Shown in pieces: positions 46,511-58,412 of a stretch of DNA of 64,000 nucleotides (within the stretch, counting starts at the first letter, position 1; each line of letters begins with the position of its first letter). Origin of the DNA: Phalacrocorax aristotelis (taxonomy: Eukaryota; Chordata; Aves; Suliformes; Phalacrocoracidae). The stretch lies in the NCBI RefSeq assembly GCF_949628215.1, contig NC_134278.1, positions 35,482,115 through 35,546,114 on the forward strand, written 5' to 3'. A program made the position numbers and the translations under genes. The notes beneath the pieces were generated by a model, which made no database searches, had not been told where the DNA came from, and saw only the letters and a list, made by a program, of their open reading frames with translations.

Positions 46511-47590
46511 ATGTTATACGGCTTGGACAGGCATACTCTTTGCTGGGTAAAAAGCTGGCTGGATGGCCGAGCCCAGAGAGTTGTGGTGACTGGAGCTAAC
46601 TCCAGTTGGTGGCTGGTCAAAAGGGGTGTTCCTCAGGGCTCAGTGTTGGGGCCAGTTCTGTTTAATACCTTTATTAATGATCTGGACAAAGGGATCGAGT
46701 GCACCCTCAGTGAGGTTGCAGACAACAAGTTGGGCAGGAGTGATGATCTGCTTGAGGGAAGGAAGGCTCTACAGGGGGATCTGGAGAGGCTGGATAGATG
46801 GGCCCAGGTCAATTGTATGATGTTCAACAAGCCCAAGTGCCGGGTCCTGTACTTGGGTCATAATAACCCCATGCAACGCTACAGGCTTGGGGAGAGTGGC
46901 TGGAAAGCTGCCCTGCAGAAAAGGATCTTGGGGTGTTGGTTGACAGCTGGTTGAACATGAGCCAGCAGTGAGCCCAGGTGGCCAAGAACGCTGTATCAGG
47001 ACTAGTGTGGCCAGCAGGACTAGGGAAGTGATCATGCCCCAGTACTCGGCACTGGTGAGGCCACACCTCAAATACTGTGTTCAGTTTTGGGGCCCTAACT
47101 ACAAGAAAGACATTGAGGTGCTGGAGCGTGTGCAGAGAAGGGCAACGAAGCTGGCCAAGGGTGTGTAGAACAAATCTTATGAGAAGCAGCTGAGGGAACT
47201 GGGGTTGTTTAGCCTGGAGAAGGGGAGGCTGAGGGGAGACCTTATCACTCTCTACAATACCTGAAAGGAGGTTGTAGTGAGGTGGGTGTTGGTCTTTTCT
47301 CCCAAGTAGCAAGAGATAGAAAAAGAAGAAATGGACTCAAGTTGTACCAGGAGAGGTTTAGATTGGATATTAGGAAAAATGTCTTCTCCAAAAGGGTTGT
47401 CAAGCATTGGAACAGGCTGCCCAGGGAAGTGGTTGAGTCACCATACCTGGAGGTATTTGAAAGACATGTAGATGTGGTGCTTAGGGACATGGTTTAGTGG
47501 TGGACCTGGCAGTGCTAGGTTAATGGTTGGAGTTTATAATCTTAAAGGTCTTTTCCAACCTAAATGATTCCATGATTCTAGTATTCTATA
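46511..47590 (+). pseudogene. CR1 LINE copy, 5' truncated, reverse transcriptase broken
   Basis: Remnant of ORF2 from the middle of the reverse transcriptase to the 3' tail. The first frame reads GLDRHTLCWVKSWLDGRAQR, VPQGSVLGPVLFNTFINDLD and then EVADNKLG where the family has FADDTKLG. Six nucleotides are gone together with one catalytic aspartate, so it is catalytically dead. A stop follows at 46952. Other frames give [19 protein letters not shown] and [15 protein letters not shown], ending at a stop near 47166, then [19 protein letters not shown] and [11 protein letters not shown]. The 3' end CTTTTCCAACCTAAATGATTCC with the octamer-like ATGATTCTAGTATTCTATA marks the CR1 terminus near 47590. 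Confidence 0.93.
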
Positions 47591-50500
47591 CTACTATACT
47601 ATCCGGTGTAGAATTAATGAGTGTGACTGGTGAAAGAACAGATTATGTTTATTGTACCTGTGTTTTAATAAGATTTTATTAGGTTAATCCTAAAAAGAAT
47701 AAAACTCAAAGTAACAGCTATTTTTATATCTTGTGCTCACATATCCTAATGAGAAATATTAAAAGCACATGGGATAGAAAGCTTCTCCCTGTAGTGGTCC
47801 ACTGAAGAGTGTGCCTCCTCTGGCGTTCACTAAAAAAGCTGCCTCCTGCATTTGAAAGACACTTGTGCCACAAATGGTGGACTTCCACCATGAACAGCTC
47901 TGGAGACTGAAGTATCTCTCCACTCCTTGCTGGTACCATTACCAACAGCCCATATGAGCTACTTATGACCAAACTGTAGTTATTATTACCCCTTTGTTCA
48001 GAGAAACCTACAACATGCAGCAGAAACTGTGGGAAAGATTAAAAATAAGAGCTCCCTTTCTTGTTTTGTAGGTGCTACTGGGGAACAACAGCTCTTTTCT
48101 GTTGCCAGACCCGTCAAACACCTTACACAGAGCATGATACTCATTTGACAGGAGTTTCAGGTTCTCCCACTACTGCAACTCCATCTCAAAGACCAATAGT
48201 TGCCTGTCACAGCAATCCTCCTGCCCCAGCACTGAGCACACCATGTGCAGCTGGCTGGCCTGTCCCAGTTGTACTTTTGCCTGGTGTTACAGACTGACAG
48301 GGACCTGCAGCAGGCACATCATTCGGCACAGTCCTACACTCACAGAAGCCCCACCAGCAAGCACGGTCCTAGTCTAAAACTTTATGCTTGAAGCCCTCTC
48401 CACCCTATGACAGGGCATGCACATGTGATGGACCTTATGGGTAGGCTTTTCCCTACTGTAGTCAGGTAATGTAACATCCAGGAGCTGACATTCTGTGACA
48501 GTACAAAATTGAGACAAAGCTTGGCTTTTCCTCACCTTAAACAGTGTCAGGATTTATTAGTCTAGTAAAATGGAAAAGGAATACACAGTTTGCTCAATGT
48601 AGGGATTGTTTTGTCTATTTAACAGAGGTCAGAAATAAGAACATTTTTAGGAACTTAAACTAAAAGCATCTACAAACAAGACTTGCAGATAAGTAAAATC
48701 TGGTTTTGTAGGAAGATTCTTGAGAAATTTAAAGACTAAATATGCCCTCGTTTATAAAGGTGAATCAGCAAGAGCTATATGCCTGTAGAGAAAGGGTTGG
48801 AATTGGGGCCATTACTAATAAGACAAGCCTTTGGGCTACAGGCATTGTCTGCAGAACTGAGGCATTTGAAAACTAGTTTCTCATGGATATTTTCTCTCAT
48901 TATGTAGCCCCCGTAGCAACTGGTAAACTGAATAGGCTTTGTTAAAAAAGTCCCAGGGGCCGCAGTACTCTTGGTGGAGATATACTGAGGGTACAAATTT
49001 TGGATCTGAGACTGGATTTCAAGCGCGTACAGTTCGTGATTAATTGGTTCCAGGAGGTAGTCCCATTCTAAACATGGGGAACATTTGCAAAATTCCTAAC
49101 TGGAACTGAGTGTTGAACATCATCAAGGTTTGAAGTTATTCATCTCCAGGGTTTCAGCTGAGACCCATCTGTAGCTGTAAGTCAAAGCTGGATACAAATG
49201 GAGGAACTGCAGAAGAAACCTTACATTGTGCGAGTGCACTGCACTCATGATGCCTTTGTCATCTGTTCCATTTTTAATATTACTAAATTTTCCAGAGATA
49301 ATTTAAAGGGTGTATACACTACTAGTCTGAGTTAATAAGCTAGCAGTTACTAGCATGCAGTTACAAAACCAATATTCAAATATTATATTTTATGTCCCAC
49401 CCTTACAGTGATACCATTAAAACTTGTATGAGCCGTTTTTATTACTACTTGAAAACAAAAAGATTTATTGTGGTGCAGTAATATCCATTTTCACGTTATC
49501 TGTATGGGTTATTAGTATTCTGTGCCTTTTCATAGTTCCTGAATGACTACATAATGCCATCTAGTGGTATAGGGCTTCAGTTATTTTAAAAACTGATAAA
49601 TTTAAACTAAAGTTTGTCCAACTTGTGACCAAAACCATTGCAATTATGACTTCAGTGTTTAAAATAAACTCATCCTCTAAACCTCAAGATTTCAAAGCTT
49701 ATTATTACCCATTTAGATTTCAAAGTGTATTATTTTCCATATATAATAGGCACAATAACTAACCAATTATGCAGAGTCTCAGAGCGAATATATAGCACCC
49801 ATTCTCATGACTGATACAAATGTATTTCAGCTATTAGTGAAAGAAAACACAAGATGCATAGCAAAAACTTAATAATTATGTCATTATGTGTTTATAACTG
49901 TTCATATTTAATATTCACGCTCCACCCGTGGAGGTCACACCTCAGAGTCAGTGCAGAATGGGCCACATGGTACACAGCCCCCTGTTCTATGCCCTATAAA
50001 GCAAGATGTGCCACAGAGGCTTTTGTTTTCTGGGATCCTTTAAAAAACTCCTTTGGAAATAACCCTTTAAATGTATCCATTTTGCTAGCCTCATTACCCT
50101 GAGACTGTGCTTCTGACTTCACCATCCCTGACTACACCTGTTTTAGTAAATAATACCATTGCCACATGGCTCTCCTTTACCTGCTTCCAGACTGCCTACT
50201 GGGAGTAGACCCTGGCCTGTGCTAATGTTAGCCTTTCCCAGGCACTATCTAGGAAAATGTTGGTTGGCACAAACCAAATTTGTCACAGGGTCTGCACTGA
50301 TAATTTCACAGTATGGTAATGTGTCAGTGCTCAGGCCCATAGTTTGGATGAGTTTAATTTACCAGTAAAGAGGTACCCTCCATTTTTTTGTAGCTGTTCT
50401 TTCAGACACATCCATAAAGCTGAGTCTCCATTAGAGAGCTTCCCACTCAGTAGGAACGCAAACCTCTGATGTTCTGGGAGGTGGTGGGGCAGCCTTTTCA

Positions 50501-53500
50501 GAAATAGTCTGCTGGAGCAATAAATCATATTTTAGAGTGTTCAGATTGGAATGGAAAGAAATGGTTTAATCAATATCCCAGCAGCTTTACACCAACCTTC
50601 TTAGGCCTTCAGCACAGTTAACCACAGTGTTAAGATGTGTTAAGATGGTGTGTTCATAGCCATTTTCACTGCAAGACAGAGTAACATGTAAAGCACATGG
50701 TACCCTTTTCAGTTTAATGACTTTTTTTTAAACACTATAGTTCCCATTCAGTTGTGTGCCCTCTGCCTTCTTGTAGAAATGTAAAATCTTTTGCCATGAG
50801 ATCAGTAAAACCGTGATAAAAGTATCTTCCTAAAAATTAGAAGCTATTTTTTCTGACTGTAATAAAAATACTAAATATCTTAATATCATACACTTTACAT
50901 ATATGCATATAGTAGAAATGTATATATCAGTATATACAACCAAAAAAAGGTAAGTCAAGAATCATAACCTTCAGAGACCATATAAATGACATTGGGTCTT
51001 CTTTCACACTGTGTTCAGTATGGGGCCAATATTTGAAAAGATATTAAACAATAGAATCAATTTATCCACTGAATTAAGCTTTAAAAATAATTTTCCAACA
51101 TTTTTATTCTAGGAACACTATAACATAAAAATGAATCGAAAGAACACTTTCTTACCATCGCCTTTGCCACTGTTTTCCAAAAGTTTCTGGACATTCTACT
51201 TTGTTACTGAATTCAAAATCAAAGAGAAGAGATCAGATACACATCCTGAATGATGTTTTAAAGTGCGTAGACAATAAAAAGTCCATTCACATCCAGAAAG
51301 ATTTCTTAGAGGGCTCAGCTGAAATTTGCAAACACTATGCTGAATGTTTGCCATCTGGTCTGTATCACTGGTTAGATTCTAGAAAATGTCTTAAAGGGTA
51401 CTTTGATTCCGTTTAAGTGTGGGATGTACTGTCCGCAACAACATTATGCATATTTTTCCCTTACATAATGTCCTGGATACAATGAATAAGGTCAGTACAC
51501 ACCAGATTTACCAGTAGGAGTAATGGCAGCATGGAATAAATATTTGGCATAATAAATACATTTCTGTTTCTCTCATTAACTATTACCATGGGACACTTTA
51601 AAACATGAGAAGTATACATAAAAATTATATCTATTTAAATAATGTTGTTTTGATGTAGAAAAAGGCAAAGGCAAGCTGACATCTTGTTCTTTTAAAAATA
51701 GAGCATAAATTTCAACGACAAGGCTTTTTAAGCCTTTCTTTTGGTCTTAGAACAATCACCACTTTGTACTTCACCCCATGTACATATGACCTGCAAACTG
51801 AGAACCGATATCTAAGGCATTTGCTTATTGGTAACAAATCCTGACATCTGAAGATGCATTTGTATCTATATACATGGAGATACATAACCCCATTTAAATA
51901 ACTTGTGTTTGAATTTGGCATCAGGATTTGATATGTCAAATATTTTAGTCAAGTGTCATTTCCTTTGACAGAGCTTTTATCACTACACATATATATACTT
52001 ATACACAAATATATATATGTAAACATATATATATAAAATATGCAAAACTGCTAGCTAGATTCTATTTCCTGTAGTTTTCTCATACCTTAGACATCTGAGC
52101 TGAAATTTTCTGCATGTGATCTCAGTTTCAGGCTCAGTTTCTTATTATTTCATTTGAGACATTTTATTTCAGCAAAAAAAATTCTTGCCATCTTCTAGTA
52201 AAGATTCATTGCAACTCTGCTAAAATTAAGGTTCTTTTTTTTTTGTTCTGTCCTACATAGGAGACACATCGAAGATTCTGTCTGTATAGACTAGCCTCCA
52301 CGCTGGAATCTAGAAAACGCACAGTATTTTGGTGAAATTCATCCCTGAATCTCACTCAGGCTTGTTTTCATATCATCACCTGTCTTCCTTTTGTTTTCTT
52401 TTTGCCACATGACACTAGTAGTATTTCTGTTATATGTGGTCAGAAGTGGAAGATACTTTCCTCTCTCTTCTGTTAGCAGCTTCTTAATACATTGATTTAT
52501 TATTTACATGTTTATTTTCCTAGGATCATAGGTATTAAAAATTAGATATTCTTTAGTACATAAATATGTTCTAAAAATACTTGCTCAAAGTACTGCAGTG
52601 CTTGTTCTGTCTAAAACTTCTCAGCACAGGAAATATTCTCATGCCACAACAGGGTTTACCAAGAATTTTAACAAAAATACAATTTTTTTTTTTCTCTTTA
52701 CAGCATACAGTAAATGAAATTGATTTATTACTGTTTTTCTCTGGCATACAACGCAAATTTTTGTTATTTGTTTTCTAGATCAAAAATCAGGAGATCCTTT
52801 AACAGGTCATTTGAATCAGACATTAGCTTGTGCTAAGGGTTTAAGGTCTTGAGCACAGCCTTATCTTCAAAAACCTGTAAAGTGGAGCACTACTCTATTC
52901 CTCTGTCAGCATATATGTAAACACAGTGAGGCCCAATCAAACAAATAATGTTGAATGCTGTTACTTTTAATTCAGTAAATATCAAAAAAAGAAACTTAGA
53001 AAGTTACTTTTCAGCAGAAAATCAAAAGCTAAAAACGAGTAGAATTCACCAAAGAGAGAAAAAGGAAATTAGGAACATTGCAGTTAAATTGGTTTACATC
53101 CTTCAACTGACTTGACTAGTAAGTTATGCTTGTAGCAAACAGAGAGGGTGCAGTTTGAGGTAAAAATATACGGTTTCAAAAGTAAACGGCAAAAGAGAGA
53201 ATAAGGGTGTTTTTTTGTTTGGCTTGTTTTTTTTTTTTTTAAAGAAAGGGGTTTATTTATGGAACTAAATTTCTACTGTTTTAATTTATCTTCATAAATA
53301 AATTTTTTAATGGATACTACCCACTATTATCCCACCAGAAATAGAAAGAGTTAGAAGTTTTGGAAACAAGCTTTGGAATCAAGTCTTTCTCATTTGCATT
53401 TTTAAGTCATACAAGTTACAAAAGTAGCAACAGCTGATCATTTGCGGTGGTTGACCAAACACTATGTGAATAGTGTGATAAACAGAATGGAAAATCCATT

Positions 53501-56500
53501 ATACGAAATAGTTTAATTTTACTTCTTGCATTAAAAAGTTACAAATACAATCCCCCCGAGCAAGCATGTATTCTGTGATTGAAATATTTAAACAAAAACC
53601 TCATCATTCAGTATTGATAAGAAAGTCAAACTGTAGGGAACAATGTATTTCAAGATCTCTCAAATGATCAGTCTGAACATACAGAGTCTCTTATAGATTG
53701 CTACTGCTGGTTTCTAGAAAAAAATTATAAACTTCAACGGTACTAATCTGCCCTCTTGTGACGAAAAATTGTTAGGTTAATAAAATCCTGGAGTCTTTAA
53801 ACTAAAAAATTTAATTGAGAGTTTAGTAAGCAAAACTGAAATCAAAATTGGGCTGGCTTGATGCTGTTGTGAGAATACAGCATCACTAAATGCAGTCCAC
53901 TAGACATCCACTATAATGCATTCACTAAATCCCTGTCATAGAAGAGGTCTGTCATCAAATAGCGCTATATTTCTGATGTCTTATACCCGTTTGGGTTACT
54001 TTATCCTAATATTGTGGTTCCTTGTGTCACATTGTTTAGGGCACTTTAGAAGATTTGTAAATTCTTCTGAAGAATGAAATGTTCATACATACATTCATAA
54101 TTAGTTTAGCCTATTTTTAAGATGAAGACTGTCAAGACAGGGTTTTTTGTTGCTGTTTTGTAAACAAAAGTATGTTAATGGCACAATCTGGTCCACACTA
54201 GCTTAATAAAAATGAACTATTTTCAGCTGCAATTCATCTGACTAAAATGATAGTTCTAAAAGTATGGTTTGAAAAGGTGAAGAAGTCATTTTCAATGCAC
54301 TTGCTCTTTTATTACTGCACATATGTAGTTCAGAAAGCCAAGACTGCCTAACTATTGACATTTATAGGAGCTGTTCTTCAGTTCACTAATTAGAACACTC
54401 CCTCAAAAATTTGAAAAGAATCTTTCTTCAGTTTTAACTTTATAAGAGAATGAAAAACCAAATGGACATAATCCTTTAATTTACTTTGTAAATGGCTTGT
54501 GGAAGGACAGTGTTCCACTTTACTCTGAAGCACAGACAAGTAGTCTATAAATTTTTATGCCTGCTTAAAACTTTGTTATTATATTCATTGAATGCACAGG
54601 TCAGCACTATAAAACATTGCCATAACATAATTTCATGAGATGAAAAGTTGTGAAGAAATTTTCATTTCAGAGATGACAGAAGAGAGAATTCCTAACTAAA
54701 ACTGGCTAAAGGTGCTGCTTGCACAAGTAAAATGACATCTGTGTGAGGCAGGATAAGAAAGAACTTGCTCTAATTTCCCTGTTCCCAGGAGATAACACAA
54801 CAGTTAGGGGAAAATGTCATATAGCTGTTTCCATAGTAAGTGCTGAAGCTAAATAAAATGGAGAATAATACTGTGGATGCAATGATGATAGATGCAGACT
54901 GCATGAGGTGAAGTTGCCACTTGAATTTCCTGGAGAGATTAACACATCATTTTTGTAAGGGCTATCTCAGTGGAGAATCTCAGCCTTAGTACACCACACT
55001 ACACTACTACACCCCGATGACTGTACATCATATCCTTTGCCCAGTATAGGATGTCCTCTACTCTTAATTGCAACTCTGCCAATTTTAAAATAGCTCTTGT
55101 TAGTTACTTGTTACTCACACTAGTGTGACACCAAATTTTGGTTCTTTCTATCTAAAAGGCTGGACATTCTTTTCTTTAGAGTTGCCTACTCAGTCAGATC
55201 GTGCAGAAGAAAGAAGCAGCTGTGTATTCACCAATTCCAAAACATCATTAGATCTTTTTCTATTTTACTTATATGCAATGATCCACTCTATCACACAGTC
55301 ATAATCCTAATCAGATGACAAGCAGACTGTGCAGCTGCAAACATGCAGATGGAACGGTTATAACCTCTCTGCAGCTCTGTCAACACGGTTACTTTAGAGA
55401 GGCCCCACGTCATCCTGCCTATGTCCTGTGCTGATCCAGAGATGCAAGTGTGCAGTAAATGTCACACTATGCCAGAGCTAACAAGGCTGCTATGCGGGAT
55501 GGTTAATTAGCCAGGGCCAGGCACTGAGTGCACACACTCTCTGTTGGCTCAGAACACTTGCAGTGTGAGGTTGTATCAGCTTCCAGCACTGTCATAGAAA
55601 GACTTTGTCTACTCACAGCACGACAGGTAGGCATATTCTGAACATAAATCAGGGTCCGAAAGCATTAGAGAAGAGAACCTGCCAAGAAAAATCAGTGAGG
55701 AAAGGAATAAAAAATTAAATTAATCTTGAGACACTGGGACAGGGTATAGAAATATATAACATTATCCAGTATTTTCCACTTCAGGACTAGGGATGTATGT
55801 CTGATTCTGGAACTCAGATAGACAGCTTGTATTTTCTGAGAAGTCTCTCAGGATACAATTCATCTAATCAAATAGGGACTCCTACACTATAGAAATCTAC
55901 ATCGGAGCTAGACATCTGGATACCCTTTATGGTTAATGGAAAGAAAGAGAAGATTTGAGGGAGCAATTCACCTCATTCTAAAGTAGATACCTAAAAATAT
56001 CCCAAATGAGTCATACCTTAAAAGTGCCTATTTTACAAATGTAAAAGAATGCCAGACCTCTGGCTCAGATGTAGACTACAGTTCTGTAGTCATCTAAAGA
56101 CAAGAAAAATGAATCCCACTGTCTATGCCTATGTTCCTTTAAGCGAGGATAACTGTATTTCCTAATTTGTTCGGAGAATTTTAAGGCATTAGAAGCTCTG
56201 AATAGTTCAAAGACAGACTTCTCATCGACCAGGTAGCTATAACAGAATTTTATTTTTACAATAGCATTTATAAAAGAGTTCTTTCCTCTCAGGGTAGGTA
56301 TTTTGTTATTATATATGTGAGATATTTTGTTCTTAATAATACCTGGCTTCATCCACATGTTTTACAAATATCAGGATTATCTGTGTTATGCAGCTGTTTC
56401 TGAAAACACAAACTAAGGCCAAGCGCTAATTTTCTGATTTCATATTTAATTGCCCAAGTAAATTGCCCAACTCTCCAAAACATTCACCAGCTGGTCCTGC

Positions 56501-57860
56501 TAATGGACTTAAAAGCTTGATTTGGATCTCCTTGTCCTCTTTCATGTGTTCTCATTCTCAGTATATTTTCTCTCTCAGCTTGAGCTCCCTTGTTTTCAGT
56601 ACTTCAGATTCCTTGCTCCCATAATTGAAAAAGTTGCTGTGTTCAACGGGTTCTGTCTGAAACCGGAATGAATTACCTTTATCAACTTCTTTCGAGATCT
56701 TCTATTAGTGATCAATTTAAAATTGAACAAGAGTAAAACTGGGTTTTCCTCTTCCCAGCTGACTGCTGGTTTTTAGCTTTCTTAATGGTGCATGAAAGCA
56801 AGAGAGTAGTAATCTAAGTGTTAATTTATCTCATGTTGCCAGGTTAATGTACCTTGCAGTACTGATATTCATTGCTAATCTTTATGGTTTGGATCTATGA
56901 AGAAACAACTGATTTAAAAATTATGTTATTGCACCAGAAGTCCCAATTAAGAAGTAAGCATGCCTCAGACAATCATAGATGGTAGATCTCTAGTGAACTA
57001 ACCCTAATCTCTTCTGCAGAAAGGCATACATAGAATTTTACCTTTGAAATATAAGTTGCCAGTTTCTGAGTCCATCTAAGTTAGAAGTGGTAGCTATTTC
57101 TTAAACCAGAGAGAACTGTATCAGAATGCCCAAAATGGTTCTATGGTATCTCAAATGTTGACACTTTCCATGGCATTCTGGCTTGCAAATGTCCTGCAGA
57201 TGATACATGCGGAGTGTAAATCATCAAGAAAATCTGCATCACCCAGGAAAGGTAAATGTTGATGATAAAGTTAACTTTATCTCTTTGCACTTACCCTTGG
57301 TGGTAGGCTATTCTTACAGATACATATAAATTATGGATAGTCTTTGGTACAGTTTTTCTTTATGGGTTACTACTGGTTTATAAAAATTGAAATATTGCAT
57401 TTGTTATTTACAATGCTAGTACCATAGATATATATATCAATCTAAGTGTTGCAAGACTAACTTATTTATATTAACCTAAGTGCTATGACCTGTATACTTA
57501 CAAATATGGTACATGATGAATAACAGTAGAAAAATAGAGATGTTTTTGAAGTTTGTAACAAATAGCTTGAGTAAAATAACAACGGTTTTACCCATTGCCT
57601 AAGAAAAAAGAAAATGCTTACAAGTTTTCTAGTTGAAAATAATGCTTATGTTCACAAGATTCATAAATTGCATTCTTAGGGTAATGCAGTAATCAGTAAC
57701 ACAGCACCTATATTTAACTGTAGCTGTAACCCCAGGTTTCATTACATAGACACAAATACATTTTTACACTTGGCCAAAGATGTTTCCTCCCCCATTTTCT
57801 TGGCCAGTGCAAACAAGGCAGCAGCCAGAGAAGAAAGTGATGCCAGAAGCCCTTCTTTGA
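47591..57860. other. Over 10 kb of AT-rich non-coding DNA, no gene recognised
   Basis: No coding exon, RNA gene or named transposon is supported. Simple sequence includes TA-rich patches at 50892-50938 and 51986-52040, a T-run at 52685-52694 and a T-run at 53227-53240. A GC-richer spell around 48100-48330 has no CpG enrichment and no recognisable protein. This could be intergenic DNA upstream of the promoter-like block that follows. Confidence 0.5.
51986..52040. repeat. Imperfect (TA)n / (CATATA)n tract
   Basis: Alternating ATATAT with interspersed C and G (CACATATATATAC, AAATATATATATG, CATATATATATA). A slippage-prone simple repeat. Confidence 0.9.
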
Positions 57861-57884
57861 GGGACGGCTGCACTACCAGTATTT

Positions 57885-58345
57885 ACGGGTACACTCGTGA
57901 GGCCGCACCGTGCAGGTGCGGAGCCCTGTGCCTCCGGGCAGTGCCCACGCAGGGCAAACAGCCTCACGGGTGGGCTCCGCCGCCGGGGAGGCCGCCGGGC
58001 GCTGAGGGGGAGCGGAGCTAGCGGGTGCTGGGGCGGGTGGTGAGGGCGAGGGGCGCTGAGGGGGACGTGGCTGGAGCGGTGGTTGGCGGGGCGGCGGTTG
58101 GGGCGACCGTTGGGCGGATCCCAGCAACTGCCAGGGAAGCCGCGCTGCCAGCTTTGGCCAGGCGGCCGCAGGCTTTCCTGCGGGCTTTGGAAGAGGGAGC
58201 TGGTCGGGATCTGCCTCAGGAATCCGCACCAGAAGGCTCCCCCCGACAGGTGGCTTTTGTTTCTGGACCAGAGGCAACTTTTTTGGTTCTTTCGACACGT
58301 CAGAGCTTTTCCTTCCTCTCCGGAAACGCGGGCCTTTCCCTTGGC
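57885..58345 (+). promoter_or_regulatory. CpG island, probable plus-strand promoter and 5' UTR
   Basis: This is the only extended CpG-rich stretch besides the LTR. It contains GC boxes (GGGGCGGGT near 58031, GGCGGGGCGG near 58085) and an ETS-like CCGGAAAC near 58320. The part 57990-58120 is strongly G-rich on the plus strand, a skew known from family-independent studies to mark transcribed sequence just downstream of CpG-island start sites. No TATA box is evident. Between 57843 and 58357 the plus strand has no ATG at all, as expected of a 5' leader. A 15-bp direct repeat, GGGCGCTGAGGGGGA, occurs at 57997-58011 and 58051-58065. Confidence 0.65.
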
Positions 58346-58357
58346 TGTGCGGGAAAG

Positions 58358-58412
58358 ATGTTTTGGTGTCCTGTTTCAAAATCCACTTTCTCCAAGCAGT
58401 TGCTACAAGCCC
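58358..58412 (+). CDS. Candidate first coding exon of an unidentified gene
   Basis: The first ATG after the ATG-free CpG-island leader is at 58358 in AAAGATGT, with A at -3 (favourable). It opens 18 full codons, MFWCPVSKSTFSKQLLQA, plus one base. A consensus splice donor, CCC|GTAAGTAA, follows with GT at 58413-58414; unspliced, the frame would stop three codons later. The peptide has three lysines and no acidic residue. A mitochondrial presequence is conceivable but unproven. I do not recognise the protein and cannot find the next exon in the remaining 5.6 kb, so the first intron would be long or the transcript may be non-coding. The same frame stays open upstream to about 58025 but has no ATG there. 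Confidence 0.3.

Noticed and set aside
46824..47312. 162-codon minus-strand frame
   Set aside because: Shadow of the plus-strand CR1 ORF2 remnant, which has clear reverse-transcriptase motifs.
58025..58357. Upstream extension of the candidate first exon's frame
   Set aside because: The frame is open but contains no ATG (it opens at GTG), so in a vertebrate it is better read as 5' UTR.
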